Source: Pseudomonas oryzihabitans
Lineage (GTDB): Bacteria > Pseudomonadota > Gammaproteobacteria > Pseudomonadales > Pseudomonadaceae
Length of the DNA: 64,000 nt
Assembly: GCF_014522265.1 (NCBI RefSeq)
Contig: NZ_CP017024.1
Location: 1,144,001 to 1,208,000 of the forward strand
Direction: 5' to 3'
How positions within the stretch are numbered: the stretch's first letter is position 1; every line of letters starts with the position of its first letter. The position numbers were made by a program, and so were the translations under genes. This document shows, piece by piece, positions 24,237 to 34,252 of the stretch. Under the pieces are notes generated by a model that did not search any database, had not been told where the DNA came from, and saw nothing but the letters and a program-made list of their open reading frames with translations.

Positions 24237-24266
24237 ACAACCCGACCTCTGGTCGGGTTGTCTGTT
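24237..24266 (+). terminator. Terminator/attenuator after rpsU
   Basis: A perfect 11-bp stem (ACAACCCGACC / GGTCGGGTTGT, 24237-24261) is followed by CTGTTT. An internal terminator at this place is known in the E. coli operon, where it lowers dnaG expression relative to rpsU. Confidence 0.8.
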
Positions 24267-24303
24267 TCTGGCCTTCCCGCTTCGCCCTGGCGTCCTCTGG
24301 CGC

Positions 24304-24466
24304 AGTGCGGTGCCTCAGAAGTTCGCGCAAGATTTGGCGAGTGATTTTTTGGCCTGGGCAAGGCGCTGCGACGAGTCATAGCAGGGCTATGGCGCGGAGT
24401 AGCAACGCCTTCCAGGACGAAAAAGCGCCGCCAAAATTGTGTAGATAACTTCTGAGGCACCGCACT
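24304..24466. mobile_element. 163-bp palindromic MITE-like element inside the rpsU-dnaG spacer
   Basis: The ends are perfect 20-bp inverted repeats: AGTGCGGTGCCTCAGAAGTT at 24304-24323 and its exact complement at 24447-24466. The interior continues as an imperfect palindrome around a CATAGCAGGGCTATG centre (about 24376-24390), so the whole unit can fold into one long hairpin. It has no coding frame and no visible target duplication. The layout fits a non-autonomous repeat; mobility is inference. Confidence 0.7.
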
Positions 24467-24522
24467 AGACTGCCCTCCTCGCTTCATCCTCCGCTCTTCG
24501 CTCCTCTATCCAGACGCTGACC

Positions 24523-26430
24523 ATGGCCGGACTCATCCCGCAAGGCTTCATCGACGACCTGCTCAACCGCACCGACATCGTCGAGGTGGTGGGCGCACGG
24601 GTGAAGCTCAAGAAGGCCGGCAAGAACTGGATGGCCTGCTGCCCCTTCCATAACGAGAAGACACCCTCCTTCAGCGTCAGCCCCGACAAGCAGTTCTACT
24701 ACTGCTTCGGCTGCGGCGCCGGCGGCAACGCCCTGGGCTTCATCATGGACCACGACAACCTCGAATTTCCCGAGGCGGTCGAGGAACTGGCCAAGAAGGC
24801 CGGCGTGGACGTGCCACGCGAAGAGAGCGGCGGGCGGCGCAAGCCGCGGCAGCCCACCGACTCGCCGCTCTATCCGCTGCTGGCCGCGGCCGCCGAATTC
24901 TATCGCCTGGCGCTGCGCAACCATCCCAAGCGCCAGGCGGCGGTGGACTACCTGAAGAAGCGCGGCCTCACCGGCGAGATCGCCCGGGACTTCGGCCTGG
25001 GCTTCGCCCCGCCGGGCTGGGACAACCTGGGCAAGCACCTGGGTGGCGACGACCTGCAGCAGAAGGCCATGCTCGACGCCGGCCTGCTGGTGGAGAACGC
25101 CGAGAGCGGCAAGCGCTACGATCGTTTTCGCGACCGGGTGATCTTCCCGATCCGCGACAGCCGGGGCCGGGTGATCGCCTTTGGTGGCCGGGTACTGGGC
25201 GACGACAAGCCCAAGTACCTCAACTCGCCGGAAACCCCGGTGTTCCACAAGGGCCAGGAACTCTACGGCCTGTTCGAGGCACGCAAGCACAACCGCGACC
25301 TGGACGAGATCCTCGTCGTGGAAGGCTACATGGACGTCATCGCCCTGGCCCAGCAGGGCATCCGCAATGCCGTGGCCACCCTGGGCACCGCCACCAGCGA
25401 AGAGCACATCAAGCGGCTGTTCCGCATCGTGCCGAGCATCCTGTTCTGCTTCGACGGCGACCAGGCCGGCCGCAGCGCCGCCTGGCGCGCCCTGGAATCG
25501 GCCCTGCCGGTGCTCAAGGATGGCTTCCGGGTGCGCTTCCTGTTCCTGCCCGAAGGCGAGGACCCCGACACCCTGGTGCGCGCCGAGGGGGCGGATGCCT
25601 TCCAGGCGCGCTTCGTCCAGCAGGCCCAGCCCCTGGCCGAGTATTTCTTCCAGCAACTGATGATCGAAGCGGACCCGGCCACCCTGGAGGGCAAGGCGCA
25701 CCTGGCCACCCTGGCGGCGCCGCTGATCGAGAAGATTCCCGGCAACAACCTGCGCCTGCTGATGCGGCAGCGCCTGAGCGAACTCACCGGTCTCGGCAAC
25801 GACGCCCTGAGCCAGCTGGCACCGTCCGCACCGGCGCAGGATGCGCCTCCCATGGACTATGGCGACTACGCCTACGCCCATGCCGAGGAAGCGCCGGCGC
25901 AGCAGCAGTGGACGCCACGCCGCGAGGGCAAGGGCGGGCGCGACGGCAAGGGCTGGAAAAAGGATTTCAACGGCAAGGGCGGCGGCGAGCGCATCCCGCG
26001 CCAGCCACCGGTTAAGGTGGAAACCCCGGTGCTGGCCGCGCTACGCAGCCTGCTGCATCACCCGACGCTGGCCCAGGCGGTGCAGGACGCCCGCGACCTG
26101 GCCGAGGAAAGCGATCAGTACGCCCAGCTGCTGGTCGCCCTGGTCGAGGCGCTGCAGAAGAAGCCGGGGCAGAGCACCCTGGCGCTCATCGCCCGCTGGC
26201 ACGGCACCGAACAGGGCCGACTGCTGCGCGCTCTGGCGGAAAAAGAGTGGCTGATTGCCGGCGACAACCTTGAACAACAGTTTTTCGACACCATAACGAG
26301 GTTAGCCGCCAGCCAGCGTGATCGCTCGCTGGAGCAACTCCTACGCAAGGCGCGACAGAGCGAACTGAGCTCCGAAGACAAGGACCGCCTACGCGAACTC
26401 CTCAGCCGTCCGGCGGGGTCCGTGACCTAA
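24523..26430 (+). CDS. dnaG: DNA primase
   Basis: Makes RNA primers at the replication fork with DnaB. The 635-residue protein has the CHC2 zinc finger near residues 40-64 (CCPFHNEKTPSF, YYCFGCGAGG), the TOPRIM catalytic core (VVEGYMDVIAL; FCFDGDQAG), and a C-terminal DnaB-binding region after a Gly/Lys-rich linker (about 455-490). The start ATG 24523 has no strong Shine-Dalgarno, consistent with low DnaG expression. The 313-base gap to rpsU is mostly terminator plus inverted-repeat element. Confidence 0.97.
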   Translation: MAGLIPQGFIDDLLNRTDIVEVVGARVKLKKAGKNWMACCPFHNEKTPSFSVSPDKQFYYCFGCGAGGNALGFIMDHDNLEFPEAVEELAKKAGVDVPREESGGRRKPRQPTDSPLYPLLAAAAEFYRLALRNHPKRQAAVDYLKKRGLTGEIARDFGLGFAPPGWDNLGKHLGGDDLQQKAMLDAGLLVENAESGKRYDRFRDRVIFPIRDSRGRVIAFGGRVLGDDKPKYLNSPETPVFHKGQELYGLFEARKHNRDLDEILVVEGYMDVIALAQQGIRNAVATLGTATSEEHIKRLFRIVPSILFCFDGDQAGRSAAWRALESALPVLKDGFRVRFLFLPEGEDPDTLVRAEGADAFQARFVQQAQPLAEYFFQQLMIEADPATLEGKAHLATLAAPLIEKIPGNNLRLLMRQRLSELTGLGNDALSQLAPSAPAQDAPPMDYGDYAYAHAEEAPAQQQWTPRREGKGGRDGKGWKKDFNGKGGGERIPRQPPVKVETPVLAALRSLLHHPTLAQAVQDARDLAEESDQYAQLLVALVEALQKKPGQSTLALIARWHGTEQGRLLRALAEKEWLIAGDNLEQQFFDTITRLAASQRDRSLEQLLRKARQSELSSEDKDRLRELLSRPAGSVT

Positions 26431-26455
26431 CTGGCACGACCACCGTCTAACCGGC

Positions 26456-26461
26456 TATAAT
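26456..26461 (+). promoter_or_regulatory. Candidate -10 element of a promoter before rpoD
   Basis: TATAAT lies 46 bases before the rpoD ATG. The -35 side is poor (CTGGCA at 26431-26436, 19-base spacing). An internal promoter ahead of rpoD within this operon is common. Confidence 0.5.
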
Positions 26462-26506
26462 GTTCAGCTATTTTTGCCCGCCTAAGCCTTCAGTGGAAGG
26501 GTACCT

Positions 26507-28360
<1,854 letters not shown>

Positions 28361-28379
28361 GACGTAGCCGCTGCACCAG

Positions 28380-28408
28380 AAAACCGGAGCCCAGGCTCCG
28401 GTTTTTTT
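28380..28408 (+). terminator. Intrinsic terminator after rpoD
   Basis: A 10-bp stem (AAACCGGAGC / GCTCCGGTTT) with a CCAG loop and a run of seven T. It ends the macromolecular-synthesis operon. Confidence 0.9.
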
Positions 28409-28423
28409 ATGCCCGACAAGGGT

Positions 28424-28452
28424 TTGGCGATCCCCGCCACCCCCGGTATACT
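28424..28452 (+). promoter_or_regulatory. Sigma-70 promoter of the tRNA gene
   Basis: TTGGCG (28424-28429) and TATACT (28447-28452) are 17 bases apart. The start would fall near 28459, 7 bases before the mature tRNA 5' end at 28466. Confidence 0.7.
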
Positions 28453-28465
28453 CCACCGCGCTATA

Positions 28466-28542
28466 GGGCCTATAGCTCAGTTGGTTAGAGCAGAGGACTC
28501 ATAATCCTTTGGTCCACGGTTCAAGTCCGTGTGGGCCCACCA
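28466..28542 (+). tRNA. tRNA-Ile2 (anticodon CAT, lysidine-modified)
   Basis: A 77-base cloverleaf with CCA encoded. The acceptor stem GGGCCTA pairs with TGGGCCC (one G-T pair), the D-arm reads AGCTCAGTTGGTTAGAGC, the anticodon loop CTCATAA carries CAT at 28500-28502, and the T-arm has GGTTCAAGTCC. The body resembles the minor isoleucine tRNA rather than elongator tRNA-Met, so C34 is presumably converted to lysidine by TilS to read AUA. It sits directly after rpoD. Confidence 0.9.
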
Positions 28543-28551
28543 TCTTTCAGG

Positions 28552-28575
28552 AGCCGCGCGTTGCGCGGCTTTTTT
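28552..28575 (+). terminator. Intrinsic terminator after the tRNA
   Basis: An 8-bp stem AGCCGCGC / GCGCGGCT with a GTT loop and T run, starting 10 bases after the tRNA. Confidence 0.9.
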
Positions 28576-28608
28576 GTGTCTGCAAATCGCTCTTCACGCT
28601 TTTGGCAC

Positions 28609-29190
28609 TCAGACGTGCAAAAGCGCCAGTATCCCAACCACCACTCCTCCCCCTGCCACCCCATAGACCGCGGCCTGCAGCCAGCGCCTCCGCGTCAGCA
28701 GGGTGATGGCGGCCAGGGAGATGGCGACCTGCATCAGCATGGTGGCCTGGGCCCAGCGGTGGTGGCGGTGAAGTTGGGTTTCGCTCAGGGCTTCGTTGGC
28801 CATGACCTTTTCCTCCAAGGCTTCGGCCTTGGTGCGGATCTCGGCTTTTTGCTGGGCATAGCGCTGGCTGTCCTGGGTGAAGCGCTGGGCGGTGTCGGGG
28901 TTGGTCGCGAGGGCAGCGCCCAGGTCGGCAAGATTCTGCTTTTCGCCCTTGGCCTGGTAGTAGCCCCACTGGTTGGCGGCTTCGGTCTTGGCGATGGCTT
29001 CTTCGTTCTTGTAGTAGAGCGCCAGGCTCTCGGCGTTGCCGCCCTGATAGGCGCAGAGGGCGCCTAGCGTCGCCAGGATGGCGGTGGTGACGGCGATGCG
29101 GCCGGTGAGGCTGTCGCGGCGATGGGCGCCGTGGGTAACGTGTTCCACCTCGTGGTCGTGGGGGCCGTGGACTTCGTATTCGCTGGACAA
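28609..29190 (-). CDS. DUF4337 membrane protein
   Basis: A 193-residue protein with a His-rich N-terminus (HGPHDHEVEHVTHGAHRR), one membrane segment near residues 32-50 (AVTTAILATLGALCAYQ), a helical soluble middle rich in Gln/Glu, and two close C-terminal membrane segments (about 145-190). This layout matches DUF4337, whose function is unknown. It stands alone; the His cluster might bind metal, which is inference. Its end faces the tRNA terminator. Confidence 0.8.
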   Translation of the reverse strand: MSSEYEVHGPHDHEVEHVTHGAHRRDSLTGRIAVTTAILATLGALCAYQGGNAESLALYYKNEEAIAKTEAANQWGYYQAKGEKQNLADLGAALATNPDTAQRFTQDSQRYAQQKAEIRTKAEALEEKVMANEALSETQLHRHHRWAQATMLMQVAISLAAITLLTRRRWLQAAVYGVAGGGVVVGILALLHV

Positions 29191-29248
29191 GACTCAGCTC
29201 CGCTGCGGATTCCTGCGGCGAGGCTAGCCCAGTCGACTTAAGGCCTTC

Positions 29249-30508
29249 TTAAGACTGGGGCAATCGTGCCTGCAGCCAGCGGCGCAGCGGACCGGCCACC
29301 CAGCGCTGCATGGCCAGGCCGAGCAGGACGATGAGCACCAGGTGCAGCGGCAGCATCCAGCCGGGAATAGGGATAGGCAGCGCCAGCACCTCGCCAACGT
29401 CTTCGGCCAGGTCTTCGAGGCTGTCGCCGGCCAGGTGCATCCAGCCCAGCAGGGTGCGGGTCCAGGGTTCGAGCACGCCGATCAGTGGGGTGTGGACGGC
29501 GAAGATGCACAGCGAGGCCTCGCCGAGGCGCTGGGCCAGGCGGCGCACGCCGGCGCGACCGGGTTCGCCGAAGGTGGCGCAGGCCAGCAGCACCGCGGCC
29601 TGGAAGGGCGTCAGCAGGCCATTGTGGACCAGGTAGAACCAGCGGCGGCCATCGCCTTCCAGCAGCAGGGCGCCCAGCCACAGGCCGGTCAGACCGAACA
29701 GCAGCAGCGGCACGCGCAGGCGCTGGGTCGTCTCGGCCACCCAGGGCTCTTGCACGGCGCGATAGAGCAGGATGCCGAGCAGGAATTCCGGCAGGCGGAT
29801 CAGCGGATTGCGGTGGATGACGCCCACGGTGACGGTATCGAAGGCCTGGGCCCAGGTGGCCACCAGCGGGCCGAGCAGATAAAGCCCCCAGAGCACGGCG
29901 GCAGCCAGCGCCCAGCGACGCAGGCGCATCAGTCGCGGGCCGAGCAACGGGAACAGCAGGTAGAAGAACAGCAGCGCCGAGATCGACCAGGCGGCGCCGT
30001 TGAGCCAGAGAAAGCGCGGTTCCCAGGATTGCAGCAGGAGCAGTTGCAGGAGCACGTGGGTAGTGGCGGCCAGCCAGGACAGCGGCAGCATCTCGTCCAG
30101 CGTGCTGCCCTCCTCCAGCTGCAGATAGGGGTGCTGGTTGTAGTAGACCGGCACCCCGTGTTCCAGCCAGGAATCCTGGGACAGCCAGTAGGACAGCCCC
30201 AGCGCGACCAGCAGGGTCAGCAGGTGGATGGGATAGAGGTTGCACAGCCGCCGCAGGACGAAGCCACGGGAGCTGCCCTTGAGCGCGCCCTGGCGATCCA
30301 GGCTGACGTGGGCCAGCAGGAAACCGGAGAGCAGGAAGAAGGTGCTGGTGGCGAAGAAGCCCATGCCGGCCAGGCGGCGGAAGGCATCCGGCAGATCGCT
30401 GTAGAGCCCGCCCAGGTGGTAGACGACCATGTACAGCGCCATGAGGAATCTCAGCCATTCCAGGCCGTAGTAACGGGCAGTGGGGCGGCTTGCGGTTGAA
30501 GAGGTCAT
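29249..30508 (-). CDS. Acyltransferase 3 family membrane protein (OafA/YrhL-like)
   Basis: A 419-residue protein with about ten hydrophobic segments and the family opening YGLEWLRFLMALYMVVYHLGG, whose His is the conserved catalytic residue, followed by FLLSGFLLAH. Such enzymes O-acylate surface polysaccharides or other periplasmic substrates. No neighbouring polysaccharide genes indicate the substrate. A TATAAT-like -10 lies on the minus strand at 30537-30542, about 30 bases before the start; no good Shine-Dalgarno is seen. Confidence 0.85.
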   Translation of the reverse strand: MTSSTASRPTARYYGLEWLRFLMALYMVVYHLGGLYSDLPDAFRRLAGMGFFATSTFFLLSGFLLAHVSLDRQGALKGSSRGFVLRRLCNLYPIHLLTLLVALGLSYWLSQDSWLEHGVPVYYNQHPYLQLEEGSTLDEMLPLSWLAATTHVLLQLLLLQSWEPRFLWLNGAAWSISALLFFYLLFPLLGPRLMRLRRWALAAAVLWGLYLLGPLVATWAQAFDTVTVGVIHRNPLIRLPEFLLGILLYRAVQEPWVAETTQRLRVPLLLFGLTGLWLGALLLEGDGRRWFYLVHNGLLTPFQAAVLLACATFGEPGRAGVRRLAQRLGEASLCIFAVHTPLIGVLEPWTRTLLGWMHLAGDSLEDLAEDVGEVLALPIPIPGWMLPLHLVLIVLLGLAMQRWVAGPLRRWLQARLPQS

Positions 30509-30669
30509 GGCGGCGGTTTACGGCGAATAAGACCTGATTATAAGCCGCCTGGGCGTAAGCCCTGCCGATGTTCATGACAAAAGCATGACAACCGATTTCC
30601 CAAGGTTGCCATGCACCGCTCAGGACGCCGCAGTTCGAAAGTCCTGCCGTGTCTTAAACCGGGACCGCT

Positions 30670-31548
30670 TCAGCCGGCGAAGGCAGGCTCCGGCAACCCC
30701 TGCACGCCGGGGTCCAGGGCGAACAGACCACCCGCCAGCGGCTGATCGCTCAGATCGCCACCCGGACGGATGGAGGTCACGAACAGGGTGTCCAGGTTGC
30801 GTCCGCCAAAGGCGCACATGGCCGGCTTCTTGACGGGCACGGCCAGGGAGCGATCGAGGCGGCCGTCGGGCGTGAAGCGATGGATCAGGCCGGCATCGTT
30901 GCCGCAGATCCAGTAGCAGCCGTCGACATCCACCGCGGCGCCATCGGGCCGGCCGGGATGGGCGTTCATGTCGACGAACAGCCGCTGGTTGCTGGGTGTG
31001 CCCGAGTCGGGATCGTAGTCGAACGCCCAGATCAGCTGGCGGCTGGGATGGGAGTCGGACAGGTAGAGGGTGCGACCATCGGGGCTCAGGGCCAGGCCGT
31101 TGGGCACGATGAGGTCGTCCAATAGCAGCCGGGCGCCGTCGCCGGCCGTATGGCTGTAGAGGCGCCCAGCCGGGGCGCCCTGCGCCATGTCCTGCACCAT
31201 GGTGCCCACCAGGAAGCGGCCCTGGCGATCGCAGCGACCGTCGTTGCATCGCATCGCCGGCTGGGCATGGTCGAGAGTGATCAGGCGCTCGCCGCTGAGT
31301 TGGCCGGACGCCTTGGCCTGCAGGGCGAAGAGGCCGCTTTCCAGGCCGGCGAGCCAGCCGCCGCCTGCACGGGCGGCGATGCAGGCGAGCATTTCCGGCG
31401 CGCTCCAGCTGTCCAGCACATCTGTCGGGGTCCAGCGCTGCAGCCGTTTGGCCGGGATATCGACCCAGTAGAGCGCCTGTTCGGCAACGTGCCAGACCGG
31501 GCACTCCCCTGTGGCGTTGCGGGCATCGACGAGCAATTCGGCAGTCAT
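30670..31548 (-). CDS. SMP-30/gluconolactonase family lactonase
   Basis: A 292-residue six-bladed propeller of the SMP-30/regucalcin family. Expected metal ligands are visible: Glu in NATGECPVWH, Asn in LIVPNGLALSPDG and Asp in AAVDVDGCYWICGNDAG. GAGGAGG before ATG 31548 decides the start over a longer frame. It begins 11 bases after udh on the same strand, so the likely substrate is the aldarolactone made by Udh, as for the SMP-30 lactonase known in Pseudomonas uronate oxidation. Substrate assignment is inference from context. Confidence 0.85.
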   Translation of the reverse strand: MTAELLVDARNATGECPVWHVAEQALYWVDIPAKRLQRWTPTDVLDSWSAPEMLACIAARAGGGWLAGLESGLFALQAKASGQLSGERLITLDHAQPAMRCNDGRCDRQGRFLVGTMVQDMAQGAPAGRLYSHTAGDGARLLLDDLIVPNGLALSPDGRTLYLSDSHPSRQLIWAFDYDPDSGTPSNQRLFVDMNAHPGRPDGAAVDVDGCYWICGNDAGLIHRFTPDGRLDRSLAVPVKKPAMCAFGGRNLDTLFVTSIRPGGDLSDQPLAGGLFALDPGVQGLPEPAFAG

Positions 31549-31559
31549 GGCGGCCCTCC

Positions 31560-32378
31560 TCAGTCGTCGAAGGGACCGGTGGCGACGAAGGCACCACCCT
31601 GGTAGACCATCGACGGATCGTCGGCCGCCGGCATGGGCTGGGCCTCGACCTTGGCGCGGAATTGCTCGGAGTTGTCCTTGGGCTGGAAGCCCAGGTGCGC
31701 GGCCAGGCGGTTGTCCCACCAGCTGTCGCGGTTGTCGGAGGCGCCATAGACTATGGTGTGGCCGACGTCGGGGGTGGTCAGGCTGCGCAGGATGAGATCG
31801 GTCAGGTCTTCGTAGCTCAGCCAGGTGGCGAGCATGCGGCGATTCTGCGCCTCGGGGAAGGAGGAGCCGATGCGGATGCTCACCGTCTCGATGCCATAGC
31901 GATCGAAATAGAAGGTCGCCAGGTCTTCGCCGAAGGCCTTGGACAGGCCGTAGTAGCTGTCCGGACGCTGGGGCACGTTGGCGTCGATGCGCTGGTCCTG
32001 GCGATAGAAGCCGATGACATGGTTGGAGCTGGCGAAGACGATGCGCCTCACCCCATGGCGCCGCGCGGCCTCATAGAGATTGAAGGTGCCGCGGATATTG
32101 GCTTCGAGGATGGGCTCGAAGGCGTGCTCGGTGGAGATGCCGCCGAAATGCAGGATGGCATCGACGCCTTCCACCAGGGCATGGACGCCAGCCTTGTCCG
32201 CCAGGTCGCAGGTCACCACCTCTTCCGCTGGTCCCTGGGCCGCATCCATCGGCGCGATGTCGGACAGCCGCAGGATCTCGGCATGGGGCTTGAGCCGCTG
32301 GCGCAGCTCCTTGCCCAGGCCGCCGGCAGCGCCGGTCAGCAGCAGACGATGAAAAGGTGACGAGGAGACTTCGGACAT
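31560..32378 (-). CDS. udh: NAD-dependent uronate dehydrogenase
   Basis: Oxidises glucuronate or galacturonate to the aldarolactone. The 272-residue short-chain dehydrogenase has LLTGAAGGLGKELRQRL (NAD-binding), ILHFGGISTEHAFEPIL, SSNHVIGFYR and the catalytic YYGLSKAF (Y-x3-K). This combination and length match Pseudomonas Udh. ATG 32378 follows AGAAGG; an upstream in-frame start would add 30 residues unlike the family. First gene of a two-gene unit with the lactonase. General NAD-dependent epimerase is the fallback call. Confidence 0.85.
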   Translation of the reverse strand: MSEVSSSPFHRLLLTGAAGGLGKELRQRLKPHAEILRLSDIAPMDAAQGPAEEVVTCDLADKAGVHALVEGVDAILHFGGISTEHAFEPILEANIRGTFNLYEAARRHGVRRIVFASSNHVIGFYRQDQRIDANVPQRPDSYYGLSKAFGEDLATFYFDRYGIETVSIRIGSSFPEAQNRRMLATWLSYEDLTDLILRSLTTPDVGHTIVYGASDNRDSWWDNRLAAHLGFQPKDNSEQFRAKVEAQPMPAADDPSMVYQGGAFVATGPFDD

Positions 32379-32474
32379 GAGCAGGCGCCTTCTTATGGAG
32401 TTATCTGGCAAGAGGTACGACATCCCACCTCTTTTCGCGATTCTCGCGGGCGCCTGGGGTCCTGTCAATGCTGC

Positions 32475-33671
32475 CTAGGTCGGCAGGCAGGGCAGCCGCA
32501 GGCGGAAGGTCGCGCCCTGCCCGGCGATGCTTTCCACGTGCAGGCTGCCATGGTGCGCCTTGACGATCTGGTCGGCGATATAGAGGCCCAGGCCCAAGCC
32601 GGCGATATTCTCGGTGCCGCTTGCGCGCTCGAACTGGCGGAAGATCAGCGCCTGGTGCTCCACCGGGATGCCGATGCCATGGTCCTTGACGCTCAACTCC
32701 ACGTCGGCGCCATCGCTGCGCAGGGAAATCTCCACCGGACGCCCGGCGCCGTATCTCATGGCGTTGGTCAGCAGGTTGGTGATCACCTGCTCGATGCGGA
32801 ATTCATCCCAGTAGCCGGGCGCCGGGCCTTCCGCGTGCAGCTCCACCGGGCAACCGGCGGCGGCGAATTGCGAGGCGAAGCTGTCGACCACGGTGTTGAC
32901 CAGGGCGGCGAGGTCGCACTGCGAGGGGCGGATGGACAGCTTGCCGGTGCGGATCCGCGAGATGTCGAGCATGTCGTCGATCAGGTGCACCAGGCGCTGG
33001 ATCTGCCGCTCGTCACGCTCGGCCATGCCGGCCAGCTTGTCGGGGGTGAAGGCCTCCAGCTTGCCCTTGTCCAGGTACATGCGGCGCAGCTGGGCTTCGA
33101 GCATCAGGGTGTTGAGCGGCGTCTTGAGTTCGTGGGAGACCATGGACATGAAGTCGTCGCGGGTGCGGACCGCCTGCTGCAGCTCGACCTGGGTCTGGCG
33201 CAATTCGCCGAGCAGGATCTCCTGCTCCTGGCGACTCTGCTCCAGGGCCACCAGTTGCTCGGCCAGGCGCTTGCGGTGCCAGTAGAGATCGACGAAGACC
33301 CGGGTCTTGCTCTTGACCGCATGGACATCGAGGGGCTTGTGCAGGAAGTCCACCGCACCGCTCTCGTAGCCCTTGAAGGCGTAGTTGAGGTCGCGGCCGG
33401 CGGCGCTGACGAAGACGATGGGGATGTGCCGGGTCTTTTCCAGGCCGCGCATCATCTCCGCCAGTTCGAAGCCGTTCATGCCCGGCATCTGCACATCGAG
33501 GATCGCCAGGGCGAATTCGTGCATCAGCAGGAGCTCCAGCGCGGCCTCGGCGGAGCTGGCCTGGAAGATCTCCAGCGCCTCGCTGCGCAGCAGGGCTTCC
33601 AGTGCCAGGAGATTCTCCGGCAGGTCGTCTACGAGCAGGAGCTTCGCCTGTTCGACGGGTACTTCAGCCAT
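32475..33671 (-). CDS. Receiver-histidine kinase (response regulator/sensor kinase fusion)
   Basis: A 398-residue cytoplasmic protein with an N-terminal receiver (KLLLVDDLPENL; phosphoacceptor Asp in AILDVQMPGMNGFE; Lys in DFLHKPLD), a coiled-coil linker, a HisKA dimerisation helix with SHELKTPLN near residue 180, and a HATPase domain (VKDHGIGIPVEHQALIF, GLGLGLYIADQ). It has no sensor or membrane domain, so its input is probably phosphorylation by a partner such as the hybrid kinase three genes upstream. ATG 33671 overlaps cheB by 8 bases. Last gene of the four-gene signalling operon. Confidence 0.9.
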   Translation of the reverse strand: MAEVPVEQAKLLLVDDLPENLLALEALLRSEALEIFQASSAEAALELLLMHEFALAILDVQMPGMNGFELAEMMRGLEKTRHIPIVFVSAAGRDLNYAFKGYESGAVDFLHKPLDVHAVKSKTRVFVDLYWHRKRLAEQLVALEQSRQEQEILLGELRQTQVELQQAVRTRDDFMSMVSHELKTPLNTLMLEAQLRRMYLDKGKLEAFTPDKLAGMAERDERQIQRLVHLIDDMLDISRIRTGKLSIRPSQCDLAALVNTVVDSFASQFAAAGCPVELHAEGPAPGYWDEFRIEQVITNLLTNAMRYGAGRPVEISLRSDGADVELSVKDHGIGIPVEHQALIFRQFERASGTENIAGLGLGLYIADQIVKAHHGSLHVESIAGQGATFRLRLPCLPT

Positions 33672-34251
33672 GGTCGCGTTCCAGCTCGATGAGCAATAGA
33701 TGGATGCCCGGCACATCCAGCACGAAATCCGGGTGGAATCTCTTCAGCGCCGCCTCGGGCATGGTCGGTACCTCGGCCGACTGCGGCGACTGGACGACGG
33801 TGACCGCTCCATTCTGAGCCAGGGCGTGCAGGCCGCTGGCGCCGTCTTGGTTGGCGCCGGTGAGCAGGATGCCGCAGACCTGCTCGCCCAGGGCATCGGC
33901 CGCGCTTTCGAACAAGACATCGATGGACGGCCGGGAAAACTGCACCGGCTCGTCGCGTGACAGCGACAGGGTGAAGTCGTCCTCCACCAGCAGGTGATAA
34001 CCCGGCGGCGCGAAATACAGGCTGCCCGGCAGTATAGCGTCCTTGTCCTCGGCTTCGCGTACCCGCAAGGCCAGTCGCTGCTGAAACAGCTCGGCCAGGC
34101 GCGAATTGCGATCGTCCGGCAGGTGCAGCACCACCGCCAGCGGCAGGCGAAAACTGGCCGGCAGGGTCGAAAGCAGGCGCAGCAGCACCTGCAGCCCGCC
34201 GGCAGAGGCTCCGATGACGATGAGGCGCAACGGCTTCAGGGGCGGGAACAT
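33664..34251 (-). CDS. CheB-type methylesterase domain protein (no receiver)
   Basis: A 195-residue stand-alone CheB catalytic domain. The active Ser is in VIGASAGGLQVLL, a second conserved block is LYFAPPGYHLLVE, and the Asp lies in ILLTGANQDGASGL. The receiver domain that normally regulates CheB is absent. It starts one base after the CheR-like gene ends, so the two are surely coupled. Without a chemoreceptor gene nearby, it may act in non-chemotactic signalling; that is inference. Confidence 0.88.
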   Translation of the reverse strand: MFPPLKPLRLIVIGASAGGLQVLLRLLSTLPASFRLPLAVVLHLPDDRNSRLAELFQQRLALRVREAEDKDAILPGSLYFAPPGYHLLVEDDFTLSLSRDEPVQFSRPSIDVLFESAADALGEQVCGILLTGANQDGASGLHALAQNGAVTVVQSPQSAEVPTMPEAALKRFHPDFVLDVPGIHLLLIELERDHG

Positions 34252-34252
34252 G

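Noticed and set aside
28466-28542. Calling the tRNA elongator Met because the anticodon is CAT
   Set aside because: The acceptor and anticodon stems resemble the lysidine-modified Ile2 tRNA; a TilS-determinant comparison would settle it.
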